Assembly (NCBI GenBank): GCA_016209605.1
Contig: JACQVS010000032.1
Coordinates: 1-38,586 of the forward strand
Origin: Planctomycetota bacterium
Lineage (GTDB): Bacteria; Planctomycetota; UBA8108; JACQVS01
Length of the DNA: 38,586 nt
Direction: 5' to 3'
Part shown: piece after piece, positions 15,531 to 24,777 of the stretch
Position numbering within the stretch: the first letter of the stretch is position 1
Layout of the letters: each line of letters begins with the position of its first letter
Made by a program: the position numbers and the translations under genes
The notes under the pieces: model-generated
What the model was told of the DNA's origin: nothing
Databases searched by the model: none
Seen by the model: only the letters and a program-made list of their open reading frames with translations

Positions 15531-18320
15531 ATGAACTGCGACCTTCGAACCGCCCGGCGTTTCCAGCCTTCCTTCGGCGCTCTCTGCGCATGGGCGGCTC
15601 TCCATCTCGCCTTCCTCTCGGCCGCCGCGGCGGGCGGAGCCGAGAAGCGCGCCATCGCCGACAAGACCCTGGTCGTCTGGGCGGCGCCGGCCGACTTGAC
15701 CCAGCGCGGCGGCAGCGCCTTGACCCTGGAGAATCCCGGCGGCGAGTTCGATGCCATCGTCTTCGGCGAGCTCGAGCCGGGGAAGTGGATGGCCGGCAGC
15801 GACTTCTTTCGCCGCACCTGGAAGGATCAGGAGCGCTGGCCGGCGGAAGCCGCCGGCGGCGGCGCGCCGGTTCAGATCGCCATCGCTTATCGCGGCAAGG
15901 AAGTGTCGATTTACCGGAACGGCCGGCCCTACGCCGGCTACACCCTGGGCGTCGCGCCGGCCGCCTTCAGCACGGAAAGCATCGTGCTCATGGGCCTGCG
16001 CCACCTCGACGCCGGCGGCCCGAGAAATTTCTACGGCGCCATCGAGGACGCTCGCATCTACGAGGGGGCGCTCGAGGCCTCGGCTCTCGCGGCGCTCAAG
16101 CCGAACGAGCCGTCGGAGCCCAGGCCGCTCGCCTGGTGGTCCTTCGAGAGCGGCCGGGCCGAGGACCTCATGAAGACGTTTCCGAACGGCCGGCTCGTCG
16201 GCGCGGCGAAGATCGAGGGGGGCCTTCTCCAGCTCAACGGCGGCTGGCTCGCCATCGGCGTCGAGCCGGCGCGCAGCCGGGAGGCGGAGGACTGGCCGGT
16301 CTACCACATCAGCGCCCTTCCGGAGGAGGGGCTTTGCCGCCCCTATGACGCCAACGGCTGCATTTACTGGAAGGGGAAGTACCATGTCATGGTCATCTTC
16401 CAGGATCCGGCGCGCGGGCACTCCTGGGGCCACCTCTCAAGCTGGGACCTGGTCAACTGGACGCACCATCCCCCGGCGCTGGTGCCGCGGCCGGGCGATC
16501 CGGACCAGGGGATCTTCAGCGGCAACGCCTTCGTCAATAAAGAAGGCGTGCCGATGCTGTGCTGGTTCGGGATCGACGCCGGCGTCTGCGTCGCCGCGGC
16601 GGAGGATGACGAGCTCATCCGCTGGAAGAAGCACCCTCGGAACCCCATCATCCCGATCCCCAAGCCGGGCGAGCCGGAGCACGGCCTCTACCGGGTCTGG
16701 GATCCGTACCTGTGGCTCGAGGGGGATACTTATTACTGCCTGCTCGGCGGCAACCAGCTCCCGAACGGCAAGGACACGCTCTTTCTCTTGAAGTCTCCCG
16801 ATCTCGTGAGCTGGAAGCCGCTCGGCACCTTTTACAGCGCCGACCCGTCATGGACCGTCGAGGGGGAGGACTGCTCCTGCCCCGACTTCTTCCAGCTCGG
16901 CGGGAAGCACGTGCTTCTCTGCATCAGCCACAAGGTGGGGGCGAGGTGCTACATCGGCCGCTACGAGAAGGAGAAGTTCCATCCGGAGCGGCACGTCCGC
17001 ATGAACTGGCCCGGCGGCAACTTCTTCGCTCCGGAAAGCCTCCTCGATGCCAAGGGCCGGCGGATCGTCTGGGCATGGGTGACCGATCCGCGGCTCATCA
17101 CCACGCAGCAGGCGACCGGTTCAGGGGTGCAGAGCCTGCCGCGTGTCCTCTCCCTGGCCGAGGATGGGACGCTCCGCCTCGAGCCGGCCGAAGAGCTGGC
17201 GGCGCTGCGGCGCGGCCATCGCCGGCTGGAGAGCATCGCGCTCCCCGCGGATGCGGACGCGCCGCTCGAGGGCATTCGCGGAGATTGCCTCGAAATCGCG
17301 GCGGAGATCGATTCCGGCGAGGCGCGCGCGGTGGGGATCAAGGTCCGCTGCTCGCCGGATGGCAAGGAGGAAACCGGCATCTGGTACGACGCGGCGTCGA
17401 AGACCTTGAAGATCGACATGTCGCGCTCCACCTTGCGGACGGACGTCGCCTACTGCGAGGGGCCGCTCGACACGGGCGGCCTGCGGCGCGCTTCTGATAA
17501 CAAGAATCCGCGCTTGACGGTGGAGGCTCCCTTCGATCTGGCCGGCGGCGAGATGCTCCGGCTGCGCCTCTTCCTCGACAAGCCGATGCTCGAGGTCTTC
17601 GCCAACGGCCGCCAGTGCATCGTCCAGCAGATCTTCCCCGCCGGAAAGGACAGCTTGCTCGTCAAAGGGTGCGCCCGGGGCGGCAGGGCGCTGGTCCGTT
17701 CCATCGACGCCTGGGAGATGGCGCCGGCCAGGTTCGTGAACGAAAAGGCGGGGCCGGCCGGCAAGGAGAAGGTCCTCTTCGAGGACCGCTTCGAGGGGAA
17801 GCTGGGGGAGGGCTGGACCTGGCTGCGGGAGAACCCGCCGTACTGGCGCCTGCGCGACAGCGCCCTCGAGATCCACGTCGAGCCCGGCCTCGCCGACACC
17901 GTCAAGAACGCCCTCCTTCGCCCCGCCCCCGACCGCCGCCGGGGGAAGTTCGCCATCGAGGCGACCATCACCAGCCTTTCGAAGCCGACCCAGCAGTACG
18001 AGCAGGCCGGCATCACCTGGTACACGGGCGGCAAACCGGTCTTCAAGTTCGTCAAGGAGCTGGTCGACGGCCAGACGATGATGATTCCCGGCCGGAAGCC
18101 CATGGCGAGCGAGACCGTCCAGTTGCGCCTCGTCGTGAGCGCGGACGGCTTCACGGCCCAGTACCGCCCCGATGGCAAGGGGGAGTTCCAGACCGCCGCC
18201 TCCGGTCCGCTCCCCGCCCCCGGCGACGACCAGGTCAGCCTCCAGTGCTACCACGGCCCCACCGGCGCCGAGCACTGGATCCGCTTCGACGACTTCCGCA
18301 TCGCGCCGCTTGCGGAGTGA
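15531..18320 (+). CDS. Secreted GH32-like glycosidase with LamG-like and C-terminal sandwich domains
   Basis: About 929 residues from ATG 15531; a TTG at 15510 is an alternative start. An Arg-containing N-region and a hydrophobic stretch ending AAAAGGAE give a signal peptide. Residues about 45-205 form a LamG-like sandwich and about 250-700 a GH32-type beta-propeller. Asp273 (CRPYDANGCIYW) takes the place of the nucleophile in the WMNDPNG motif, and Asp391 (RVWDPYLW) that of RDP. The usual acid/base motif ECPD reads CSCPDFF with Ser449, although Glu446 lies just before it, so specificity or mechanism may differ from fructan hydrolases. Residues about 740-929 resemble DUF1349/concanavalin sandwiches. 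The gene lies 40 bases after the giant protein and may share its transcript. Confidence 0.75.
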   Translation: MNCDLRTARRFQPSFGALCAWAALHLAFLSAAAAGGAEKRAIADKTLVVWAAPADLTQRGGSALTLENPGGEFDAIVFGELEPGKWMAGSDFFRRTWKDQERWPAEAAGGGAPVQIAIAYRGKEVSIYRNGRPYAGYTLGVAPAAFSTESIVLMGLRHLDAGGPRNFYGAIEDARIYEGALEASALAALKPNEPSEPRPLAWWSFESGRAEDLMKTFPNGRLVGAAKIEGGLLQLNGGWLAIGVEPARSREAEDWPVYHISALPEEGLCRPYDANGCIYWKGKYHVMVIFQDPARGHSWGHLSSWDLVNWTHHPPALVPRPGDPDQGIFSGNAFVNKEGVPMLCWFGIDAGVCVAAAEDDELIRWKKHPRNPIIPIPKPGEPEHGLYRVWDPYLWLEGDTYYCLLGGNQLPNGKDTLFLLKSPDLVSWKPLGTFYSADPSWTVEGEDCSCPDFFQLGGKHVLLCISHKVGARCYIGRYEKEKFHPERHVRMNWPGGNFFAPESLLDAKGRRIVWAWVTDPRLITTQQATGSGVQSLPRVLSLAEDGTLRLEPAEELAALRRGHRRLESIALPADADAPLEGIRGDCLEIAAEIDSGEARAVGIKVRCSPDGKEETGIWYDAASKTLKIDMSRSTLRTDVAYCEGPLDTGGLRRASDNKNPRLTVEAPFDLAGGEMLRLRLFLDKPMLEVFANGRQCIVQQIFPAGKDSLLVKGCARGGRALVRSIDAWEMAPARFVNEKAGPAGKEKVLFEDRFEGKLGEGWTWLRENPPYWRLRDSALEIHVEPGLADTVKNALLRPAPDRRRGKFAIEATITSLSKPTQQYEQAGITWYTGGKPVFKFVKELVDGQTMMIPGRKPMASETVQLRLVVSADGFTAQYRPDGKGEFQTAASGPLPAPGDDQVSLQCYHGPTGAEHWIRFDDFRIAPLAE

Positions 18321-18370
18321 GGGGAGTTTTATTTATTCCGCCGCCGGGCGCGAGAACCGTTGGATCTGGC

Positions 18371-18399
18371 TTCCATGGAATTGAGAATGCGGGTATATT
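18371..18399 (+). promoter_or_regulatory. Possible leaderless promoter of the AbiEii-like gene
   Basis: TATATT at 18394-18399 lies seven bases before the ATG at 18407, with TTCCAT (a weak -35) 17 bases upstream. No Shine-Dalgarno is present. Transcription would begin at about the A of the start codon, giving a leaderless message. Confidence 0.35.
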
Positions 18400-18406
18400 C
18401 ATCGCT

Positions 18407-19255
18407 ATGAAGGATTATTTTCGCAAAGCCACGGCCGATGAAATCGAGTTTTTCGAAAAAGGCTTCTACCCCTTGCAAGATGAGGCATTTGAGGCGGCCA
18501 GCATCTATGGCGAGAAAATTTATCTCACCGGCGGGACGGCATTGTCCCGGTTTTATTTTGACCATCGGCTTTCCGATGACCTGGATATCTTCACCACCAC
18601 CGGCGATTTGAAGCTCATCGCCAGCGACCTCGCCGCGAGGCTTCAGGGGAAGGGGTGTGCCGTTGAGATCGAGAAGCTGGATGTGTATTTCGGCAGGATT
18701 TTCGCGGTTAAAAATAATCTTCGCTTGAAAATCGACCTGGTTCGGGAATTCAACCTTTGGGGACCTTTGATCAAAACGCCCAAAGGGATCTTCATCAACA
18801 ATCTGGAGGATATCGGCGCCAACAAGATCTCCGCTTTTGAAGATCGCGCGGAAATCAAGGACATCATCGATCTCTTTTTCATCTTGAAGCGGCTTCCCAT
18901 TGAACGGTTGTTTGAAATCGCCGATACCAAAAGGATTCCCATCTCTTACGAGAGTCTGCTCGCCGTCCAAACCACGGGGATAACCGGTAAAGCCTTGTTG
19001 CTCAAGGATGTCGATGAAGGAGAGCTGTCGGCCTTTGTGAACCTGCTCAGAGAAAAGACTGAAGAGCAAATTAAAAAAAAAGAGGCGCTAGCAGCCAATG
19101 ACCTCCAGAGGATAATCGATAAGCTATTATGGGACTTTCCCCGGGAGGACCGGCGGTTGAATTCTCAAAGCCTGGCTGTCATCAAGAGGCGTCTGGACCG
19201 CCTGCCGCTGCCGGAGCGGAAAGCTCTGGAAACCTGCCTGGGGGGAAGAACTTAG
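18407..19255 (+). CDS. AbiEii/AbiGii-type nucleotidyltransferase
   Basis: 282 residues. The motif YLTGGTALSRFYFDHRLSDD (Gly42-Gly43 and the Asp57-Asp60 cluster) is the signature of the AbiEii/DUF1814 nucleotidyltransferases, the toxin half of type IV toxin-antitoxin and phage-exclusion systems. Family members transfer nucleotides to an RNA target, often tRNA. A Lys-rich segment EEQIKKKEA lies near residue 220. The cognate AbiEi antitoxin, normally just upstream, is absent: the preceding gene is the GH32-like protein. Composition is more AT-rich than both neighbours, which suggests transfer. The upstream part of the open frame was excluded because it overlaps the GH32 gene and lacks family sequence. 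Confidence 0.75.
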   Translation: MKDYFRKATADEIEFFEKGFYPLQDEAFEAASIYGEKIYLTGGTALSRFYFDHRLSDDLDIFTTTGDLKLIASDLAARLQGKGCAVEIEKLDVYFGRIFAVKNNLRLKIDLVREFNLWGPLIKTPKGIFINNLEDIGANKISAFEDRAEIKDIIDLFFILKRLPIERLFEIADTKRIPISYESLLAVQTTGITGKALLLKDVDEGELSAFVNLLREKTEEQIKKKEALAANDLQRIIDKLLWDFPREDRRLNSQSLAVIKRRLDRLPLPERKALETCLGGRT

Positions 19256-19295
19256 CGCGCGGACGCGCAGGTTCTTCGGAGTCAAAAGCGATCGC

Positions 19296-20603
19296 ATGTT
19301 TACCTTTCTGCTTCTCGCCATCTCGGTTCAGGTTCCTCCGGGCACGCTTCCCGCACTGGGCCTTCACCCTCAATACCCGCACTATTTCCAGAGCCCGGAT
19401 GGCAAGCCGCTCCTCCTCATCGGCGACTACACCTGGGGGACGTTCTCCGATCTGGACTTCGACTACAAGGCGCAGTTTGACGCTCTCAAGACCAGGGGGC
19501 TGAACCTGGCGCGCGTCTGGCTCTGGTGGGGCTGCGAGCAGTTCCCGAAACCGGATGACCAGCTGCACCTCGAGCCGTTCCTCCGCCCGGGCCCCGGGAA
19601 AGCCGGCGACGGCCGGCCAAGATACGACCTGGCCAGTTACAATCCAGCGTTCTTCGATCGGCTGCGCGACTTATGCGCCGCCGCCCGAGAGCGCGGGCTG
19701 TTCCTGCAGCTCATCACCGTGGACGCCTGGATGCTCAAGCACGCGCACTTGTGGAAACTCCACGCTTTCCACCGCGACAACAACGTGAACGGCGTGGATG
19801 GCGACCCGCGCCATACCGGCGCCGGCATCGATGGCCAGCAAGGTTTCTGCTCGCTGGGGAACCCCAGGGCGCTGGAGTTTCAAAAAGCCTACCTGCGCAA
19901 GCTCGCGGACGCGGTCAATGAATTCGAGAACATCCTGTTCGAGATAGCCAACGAGAACTACTACAGCGCTGAGTGGGAAAGGCGCCTGTGCGAGTTCATC
20001 CGCGAGTGCGAGCGCTCCAGGCCGCGCCGGCACGTGCTCATGCCGCTGGACCTGTTGAGCCACAGCAGCGTCGTGCAGAAATGGGATCCGAAGATCATCC
20101 ACGGCGCGTTGCTGGAGAAACGTTCTCTCCGCCGGCCGCTGATCTTCGACACCGACTGGACTATCCACAAGAACGATGACGACATCCGCAAGGCGATGTG
20201 GACGGCCGTCCTGAGCGGCGGGCACTTCAACTACATGGACGACAGCCTGGAGTTTCGCGCCCGGCCGGCCCCCGACCAACGAGCCAACCTGCACCGGCAG
20301 ATCGGCCATCTGGCCGAGTTCATGAAACCGCTCAAGCCGTGGGAGATGCAGCCGGACGATGCGCTGGTCAAGTCGGGCGATGCTTTCGCGCTGGCCTCGG
20401 CAACGGAGCTGGCGGCCTACCTGCCCGGCGGAGGGTCCGTGAAGCTCGAGGTGAAAGGACTGGAAGGCCCCCTGCGCGCCCGCTGGTTCAATCCGCGCGA
20501 AGGCCGATACGGTGAAACAATTACCGTTGACCGCGGCCAGGAACGCGAGTTCAAAGCCCCCGAGGGAGGCGATTGGGCCTTGTTGCTCGAACGAAGAAAT
20601 TGA
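19296..20603 (+). CDS. Putative (beta/alpha)8 glycosidase (DUF4038-like) with C-terminal sandwich
   Basis: 435 residues. A short hydrophobic N-terminus (MFTFLLLAISVQV) may be a signal peptide. The motifs PLLLIGDYTWGTF, LNLARVWLWWGCEQF and FEIANEN (Glu220, in the position of the acid/base Glu of clan A glycosidases) fit the DUF4038/apiosidase-like barrel. The last 90 residues (AAYLPGGGSVKLEV ... RWFNPREGRYG) look like the putative collagen-binding sandwich often found at the end of these proteins. The substrate cannot be told. It starts 40 bases after the AbiEii-like gene with no clear Shine-Dalgarno nearby. Its GC richness matches the secreted glycosidase genes rather than its neighbour. Confidence 0.65.
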   Translation: MFTFLLLAISVQVPPGTLPALGLHPQYPHYFQSPDGKPLLLIGDYTWGTFSDLDFDYKAQFDALKTRGLNLARVWLWWGCEQFPKPDDQLHLEPFLRPGPGKAGDGRPRYDLASYNPAFFDRLRDLCAAARERGLFLQLITVDAWMLKHAHLWKLHAFHRDNNVNGVDGDPRHTGAGIDGQQGFCSLGNPRALEFQKAYLRKLADAVNEFENILFEIANENYYSAEWERRLCEFIRECERSRPRRHVLMPLDLLSHSSVVQKWDPKIIHGALLEKRSLRRPLIFDTDWTIHKNDDDIRKAMWTAVLSGGHFNYMDDSLEFRARPAPDQRANLHRQIGHLAEFMKPLKPWEMQPDDALVKSGDAFALASATELAAYLPGGGSVKLEVKGLEGPLRARWFNPREGRYGETITVDRGQEREFKAPEGGDWALLLERRN

Positions 20604-20774
20604 CGCGGCAGCGGGTGCTTTCCGCCGAAGAGCCGAAGTTCTTGACGGTGGGGTGGAGGCAAATTGGATCTGAAAGCCCGCCGGCGTTAAAAATCGTGGA
20701 AAATGGGGGGCGAATCGTTCAAACTATATCATGGAACACCTCCTTGACCGGCATCAGTATGAGGTCATCTTGCC

Positions 20775-21665
20775 ATGAAAATTTTTACCGCGTTGATCCT
20801 TTGTCCGATCTTGTTCTGCGGCCTCCCGTTCGCCGCCGCCAGCGAAGGTTCCTTTCATGGCGCGGCGAATTTTCTGGACGACGACAAACCGAAGGATAAA
20901 CCGGATGACAAAGAAAAGCCGGACGACAAGAAAGAAAAGGAAGATCCGGAAAAGGAAAAAGACGGCGGCAAAAAAGCGGAAGATGAGGGAACCAAGCCCA
21001 AGCTCAGCATTGACGAGGAGTACGTCCGGGATCATTTGAAGGACTTCCTCAATCCGACCGAAATGGAATTTCTCAAGGACGGCAGGGTAAAGCTCCGCTT
21101 CAATTTCCGCGAAAAAAATCCCATTCAAGAGGATATCTTCACTCCGCCCATCAGCGATAAGTTCCAGAGCAACTTCCGCTGGTCCATCCCTTCCGAGTGG
21201 TGGGGGCTCCGCCTCGGCAACAAAGGCAGCGCGCTCCTCAACTGCTGGTTCAAGGATGACGTGGAGGCGCAAATCGAGTACTTGCAGGGGATCAATTTTT
21301 CCAACCGCCACACCATGGCGTTGATCTTTTGCAACGACAAAAACGCGGCCCTGGGGGCCAATTTCGGCAGCCAGTGCGCTCGATTCGATAACGGCGCCGT
21401 GAAGGAGTCGCGCGGCAAACCGGATCCCACCTTGCAGGACACTCCTTGCTTCATCAAGCTGGTCCTGCGGGAAGGGACTTTCGAGGCTCACCGCGACAAG
21501 CGCAAGAAAGAGACCATGAGCTATAGCCCCAAGACTTTCGGCGCCGGCAGGATCGGGCTCTTGTGGGGCGGAAACGTGGCCGGGGTCATCCGCAACCTGG
21601 AAATAGTCGGGCGAATCGATGCGTCCCGCATGGTCAAGGAGATTCAAAAGGGGAAGAAAAAGTAG
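20775..21665 (+). CDS. Exported protein with a charged linker and LamG-like domain
   Basis: 296 residues. A signal peptide (MKIFTALILCPILFCGLPFAAA) is followed by a low-complexity Lys/Asp/Glu stretch at about residues 35-75, then a domain at about 90-280 with strands such as GRVKLRFNF, GLRLGNKGSALLNCWFKDD and FGAGRIGLLWGGNVAGVIRN. The pattern, especially the closing strand AGVIRNLEIVG, resembles LamG/DUF1080 concanavalin-like sandwiches that bind sugars. I do not recognise a closer family. The stop is two bases before the next ATG, so it is the first gene of a three-gene group of small exported proteins. Confidence 0.6.
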   Translation: MKIFTALILCPILFCGLPFAAASEGSFHGAANFLDDDKPKDKPDDKEKPDDKKEKEDPEKEKDGGKKAEDEGTKPKLSIDEEYVRDHLKDFLNPTEMEFLKDGRVKLRFNFREKNPIQEDIFTPPISDKFQSNFRWSIPSEWWGLRLGNKGSALLNCWFKDDVEAQIEYLQGINFSNRHTMALIFCNDKNAALGANFGSQCARFDNGAVKESRGKPDPTLQDTPCFIKLVLREGTFEAHRDKRKKETMSYSPKTFGAGRIGLLWGGNVAGVIRNLEIVGRIDASRMVKEIQKGKKK

Positions 21666-21667
21666 GT

Positions 21668-22165
21668 ATGAGCTTCAAATCCATGATCGCTGAGCTGCTG
21701 ATCCTTCTGCTCGGCTTTCCGGCCATCGCCTATGCGCCGCAGCGAACGACTGGAGAGGAGAAAAAGCCCAGAAGGGTCTGGCAAGCTGAAATCACCTACG
21801 AGGAGCATGGAAAGTTGGCAAAGCCATCCTCTACCTGCACCGAAAAGGAATGGAGCAAGAAGGCTCGAGCTCACTTCAAGCTGATCACCTCCGAAAGGGT
21901 CGAGGAGGGCTCCACCTGGGAGGACGCCACGGTCAGCTTTGAGGACAACCTCCGAGATGTCCAGTGCGACGAAAAAGGCCCTTACCTGAAAACGGAGCAC
22001 AACGCTTCGGGCGGCTTCTTCGTAAAGTCCCAGGAGGAGCTGGACCGGCAGATGGAGGCCGACGCGGAAAGCGGCAAGCCGACCCGGCGCTTCCTCGGGC
22101 TGGCCGGGATCCAGATGCACCGGCATGGCAATGCAAACCACAAGCCTGCGTCAACGATGCGATAA
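21668..22165 (+). CDS. Small exported protein of unknown function
   Basis: 165 residues from ATG 21668, two bases after the preceding stop, which suggests coupling. The N-terminus MSFKSMIAELLILLLGFPAIAYA is a signal peptide. The mature part is hydrophilic, rich in Glu and Lys, with two Cys (in SSTCTEKEW and VQCDEKG) that could form a disulphide. I see no known motif. A longer start at 21563 was rejected because it overlaps the upstream gene and removes the signal peptide from the N-terminus. Confidence 0.55.
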   Translation: MSFKSMIAELLILLLGFPAIAYAPQRTTGEEKKPRRVWQAEITYEEHGKLAKPSSTCTEKEWSKKARAHFKLITSERVEEGSTWEDATVSFEDNLRDVQCDEKGPYLKTEHNASGGFFVKSQEELDRQMEADAESGKPTRRFLGLAGIQMHRHGNANHKPASTMR

Positions 22166-22180
22166 AACACTGATACACTG

Positions 22181-23074
22181 ATGAAAACTTTTCGCGCTAC
22201 ATGCCTGGTTGCAGCTTTTCTGGAGTTCCTGGGAGCGGCGTGCTCGAAACGGCAGGAAGAAAATCCACCGGTCCCGGCCCCGGTGACAGCAGACGGGCAG
22301 CCTCCGAGCTCGAAAACGACTCCTTCGGATGGCGGTCCGGCGCCGGCCATCTCGCTCTCGGCGAACGGCTCGCGGCACGCCGAGGCTTATCGCGGCTGGC
22401 CGATCATCCTGGAAGCGTCGTTCCTGCATCCTGGCGTGCTGGAGAAGCCCGAGGACGTCTCTCCCATCATCCTGGCGGCGCGCCAGGGCCCTTGGCCTCG
22501 GGCGATCCACCTCGAGGTGAAGACGGCGCAGGGGGGATCCCTGGATTGGTCCCTCGAGCCGGCCGGAGCGCCGGAGACCACCCTCACCTTGGATGCCAAA
22601 ACGTCCGGCGCTGCCGCGTGGCTGGTCTCACCCGAGACCTCATCCCGCATCGCCGAAGGGACCTATGATTTGACCGCCGTTCTCGACACCAGCGAGGCGA
22701 GCTTGGCCAGCGCGTGGAAAGGCAAGGCTGCCAGTGTTCCGGTGACCGTACGCCTCGCGTCCGAGCCGAGCCCTCTCAACCCGGCTCTTGAGGAATACAA
22801 GCATCGGGTCTTCGCCGATTATTACGGTTTGCGCGGCGAGCGGCAGAAAGCGCTCGCCGAGGCGGACGCCTGGCTGGCGCGATTCCCAGCAAGCATCGGC
22901 GGCCTCGCGCTCAAGGCCGGCCTCTTGACGGACGCGGGCAAGCTCCGGGAGGCGCTGGCGCTTTACGACCAGGCGATCGAGGCCTGGTCGAAGGAAAACC
23001 CGAAGGCCCAGGAGCCCCCCCGCGAGCTGCTGCGCAAGCGCCGGGCGCTGCGGAACGAGCTGATGAAGGAATAA
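22181..23074 (+). CDS. Lipoprotein with C-terminal TPR-like segment
   Basis: 297 residues. The N-terminus ends in a lipobox LGAAC (Cys21), so it is probably lipid-anchored. A Pro/Ser/Thr-rich linker (about 25-55) leads to a beta-rich domain (about 55-190: AYRGWPIILEASFLHPGVL ... TYDLTAVLDTSEASL). The tail (about 205-295) has helical pairs (GERQKALAEADAWLARFP, GKLREALALYDQAIEAW) typical of tetratricopeptide repeats that bind proteins. It follows the preceding gene by 15 bases on the same strand. Function unknown; a role in an envelope complex with the two exported proteins upstream is possible. Confidence 0.6.
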   Translation: MKTFRATCLVAAFLEFLGAACSKRQEENPPVPAPVTADGQPPSSKTTPSDGGPAPAISLSANGSRHAEAYRGWPIILEASFLHPGVLEKPEDVSPIILAARQGPWPRAIHLEVKTAQGGSLDWSLEPAGAPETTLTLDAKTSGAAAWLVSPETSSRIAEGTYDLTAVLDTSEASLASAWKGKAASVPVTVRLASEPSPLNPALEEYKHRVFADYYGLRGERQKALAEADAWLARFPASIGGLALKAGLLTDAGKLREALALYDQAIEAWSKENPKAQEPPRELLRKRRALRNELMKE

Positions 23075-23415
23075 CCGATGCTCAACGGGGCATGGGGATG
23101 CCGGCAGCGCGCGGAGGGCTCCCATGAAGCGCTAGCCCAGGGTGACCATGGGATCGTTGCTGTCGACCTCGCCGCCATCGTTGGCGCCGGCCGGGGACCG
23201 GCAGCTTATCGTCTCGAGGCGGAACAGGTGCTCAAGGGTTTGGAGGACAAAGAGGAAGCAGGTCGAGCCTTTCCCGCTCCCGATCCCGTGCCCCGACGGC
23301 TCCTGGCCGGCCGCGGCCGCAAGCCGCCGCAACCAGGTCATCCCGGCCTTTTTCGCCAAAGAATCCTGGATATTAGATTCCTTATGTTGTATTATTTTAA
23401 GCATTTATGAAATAT
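23075..23415. other. Intergenic region, no gene supported
   Basis: The left 290 bases are GC-rich. They contain a minus-strand open frame of 90 codons (23132-23404) with no ribosome site or known motif, possibly the remnant of a gene end. From about 23370 the sequence turns sharply AT-rich and leads into the promoter of the ATPase gene. Confidence 0.3.
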
Positions 23416-23444
23416 TTGAATATTCTGCAATAATATTGCATAAT
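23416..23444 (+). promoter_or_regulatory. Promoter and operator-like palindrome before the AAA/DUF4143 gene
   Basis: TTGAAT (23416-23421), a 17-base spacer and CATAAT (23439-23444) form a sigma-70-like promoter. The -10 ends seven bases before the ATG at 23452, and there is no Shine-Dalgarno, so the message is probably leaderless. A perfect inverted repeat TGCAATAATATTGCA (23426-23440) fills the spacer and would let a repressor block the promoter. Confidence 0.5.
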
Positions 23445-23451
23445 ATCTTCA

Positions 23452-24657
23452 ATGTGGATTCAAAGAACCTTATCCTGCTCCATTCAAAAAGCTCTCCAGC
23501 AATTTCCGGCTGTGGTTTTGACGGGAGCGCGGCAAGTGGGAAAGACCTCCCTGGCTCGCCATATTTTGCCGAAGGCTGATCTCATCAGCTTTGATCTGCC
23601 GCAACACGTCGACTCGGCGCGATTGGATCCAGCCCATTTTTTTTCCTCCTTCAAGGAGCCGCTGATTCTGGACGAGGTGCAGTACGCCCCAGAATTGTTC
23701 CGTTATCTGAAAGTTTTGATCGATTCCAGTCCAAAACCAGGACGATTTCTGCTCACTGGATCTCAAGACTTTTCTCTCATGCAAAAAGTGAGCGAGTCCT
23801 TGGCCGGCCGCTGTGCCGTGCTCACGCTCCCCACTCTATCCCTGGTAGAAATAAATCCTGATGCCAACCTGTCCGAAGCTGACCAATTCGCCTGGCAGAG
23901 CGGCTTTCCGGCATTATGGGCCGAGCGGGACAAGGACCGTGAACTCTGGTTAGGTTCCTATCTGGCGACTTACCTGGAGCGCGATGTAAGGAATATATTG
24001 AACGTGAGCAGCCTTCGAGATTTTGACAGATTCTTGCGTGCCCTGGCGATTCGGTCTGGCAATTTGCTATCTTATTCGGAGCTGGCTCGCGACCTCGGAA
24101 TTGCCCCCAATACGGTAAAGAGCTGGCTTTCCATCCTCCAGACCAGCCAGCAGATTTTTTTTCTGGAGCCTTATCCCACCAATTTGGGGAAACGTTTGAT
24201 CAAGACCCCGAAAGTCTATTTTGCTGACGTGGGACTCCTGATTTTTCTGCTTGGCTTCAGAGGGTGGCGAGCGGTGCTGGAAAGTTCTCAATGGGGCGCT
24301 ATCTGGGAAAATTTCGTGATTGCAGAGGTTAGAAAAATGTTCCTCAACGCCGGCGAGCGCCCGCAACTCTGGTTTTGGAGAACCTCGGCCGGCGATGAAA
24401 TCGATCTCCTGATTGATCTGGGTCCCCAACGTTTTTTAGCGATCGAATGTAAAACCGCCGCCATTATTGAAAGCCGGGCGCTCAAGGGATTCCGGGAGTT
24501 TCATAAGAACTATGGCGCGGCTTCGATTCGAAAAGGGGCGATCATTTGCCGCTCCGACCAGTCTTACCCTCTATGGGAAGGCGGTCTCATCTCGGCGCTG
24601 CCAATGGCGGGACCACAAGGATTGTTTCGATGGCTGGAGGTCCATTTGAAGAATTAG
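23452..24657 (+). CDS. AAA ATPase with C-terminal DUF4143 domain
   Basis: 401 residues. The Walker A motif GARQVGKTS (residues 25-33) and Walker B LILDEVQ (Asp74-Glu75), followed by the sensor-like FLLTGSQDF, define the AAA_14 ATPase. Residues about 180-375 match DUF4143: YLERDVRNI, a helix-turn-helix-like segment (LARDLGIAPNTVKSWLSIL), and a PD-(D/E)XK-like pattern (GDEIDLLID ... FLAIECK). Such proteins are widespread, often mobile, and suspected of roles in defence or toxin-antitoxin-like systems; their biochemical role is not settled. It stands alone with its own AT-rich promoter and is less GC-rich than the genes on both sides. Confidence 0.85.
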   Translation: MWIQRTLSCSIQKALQQFPAVVLTGARQVGKTSLARHILPKADLISFDLPQHVDSARLDPAHFFSSFKEPLILDEVQYAPELFRYLKVLIDSSPKPGRFLLTGSQDFSLMQKVSESLAGRCAVLTLPTLSLVEINPDANLSEADQFAWQSGFPALWAERDKDRELWLGSYLATYLERDVRNILNVSSLRDFDRFLRALAIRSGNLLSYSELARDLGIAPNTVKSWLSILQTSQQIFFLEPYPTNLGKRLIKTPKVYFADVGLLIFLLGFRGWRAVLESSQWGAIWENFVIAEVRKMFLNAGERPQLWFWRTSAGDEIDLLIDLGPQRFLAIECKTAAIIESRALKGFREFHKNYGAASIRKGAIICRSDQSYPLWEGGLISALPMAGPQGLFRWLEVHLKN

Positions 24658-24777
24658 CGGCGTCTATCTGTTGAGCGGTGCTCGCTGGGAAAATGCTAGC
24701 TTTCCCGGCCGGTGGTTGTCGATTAGACTTGAACCGGCGTCCGGGGAATGGGGGGCGTGGAAGCGAGGGAGGCTGAA

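Noticed and set aside
7097..15817. Two very long minus-strand open frames (1435 and 1419 codons) opposite the giant protease-like gene
   Set aside because: They are antisense shadows of high-GC coding sequence: no ribosome sites, no domains, and composition dominated by Arg/Gly/Ala/Pro.
23132..23404. Minus-strand 90-codon gene
   Set aside because: No Shine-Dalgarno, no recognisable motif, and part of the frame crosses the AT-rich promoter region of the next gene.
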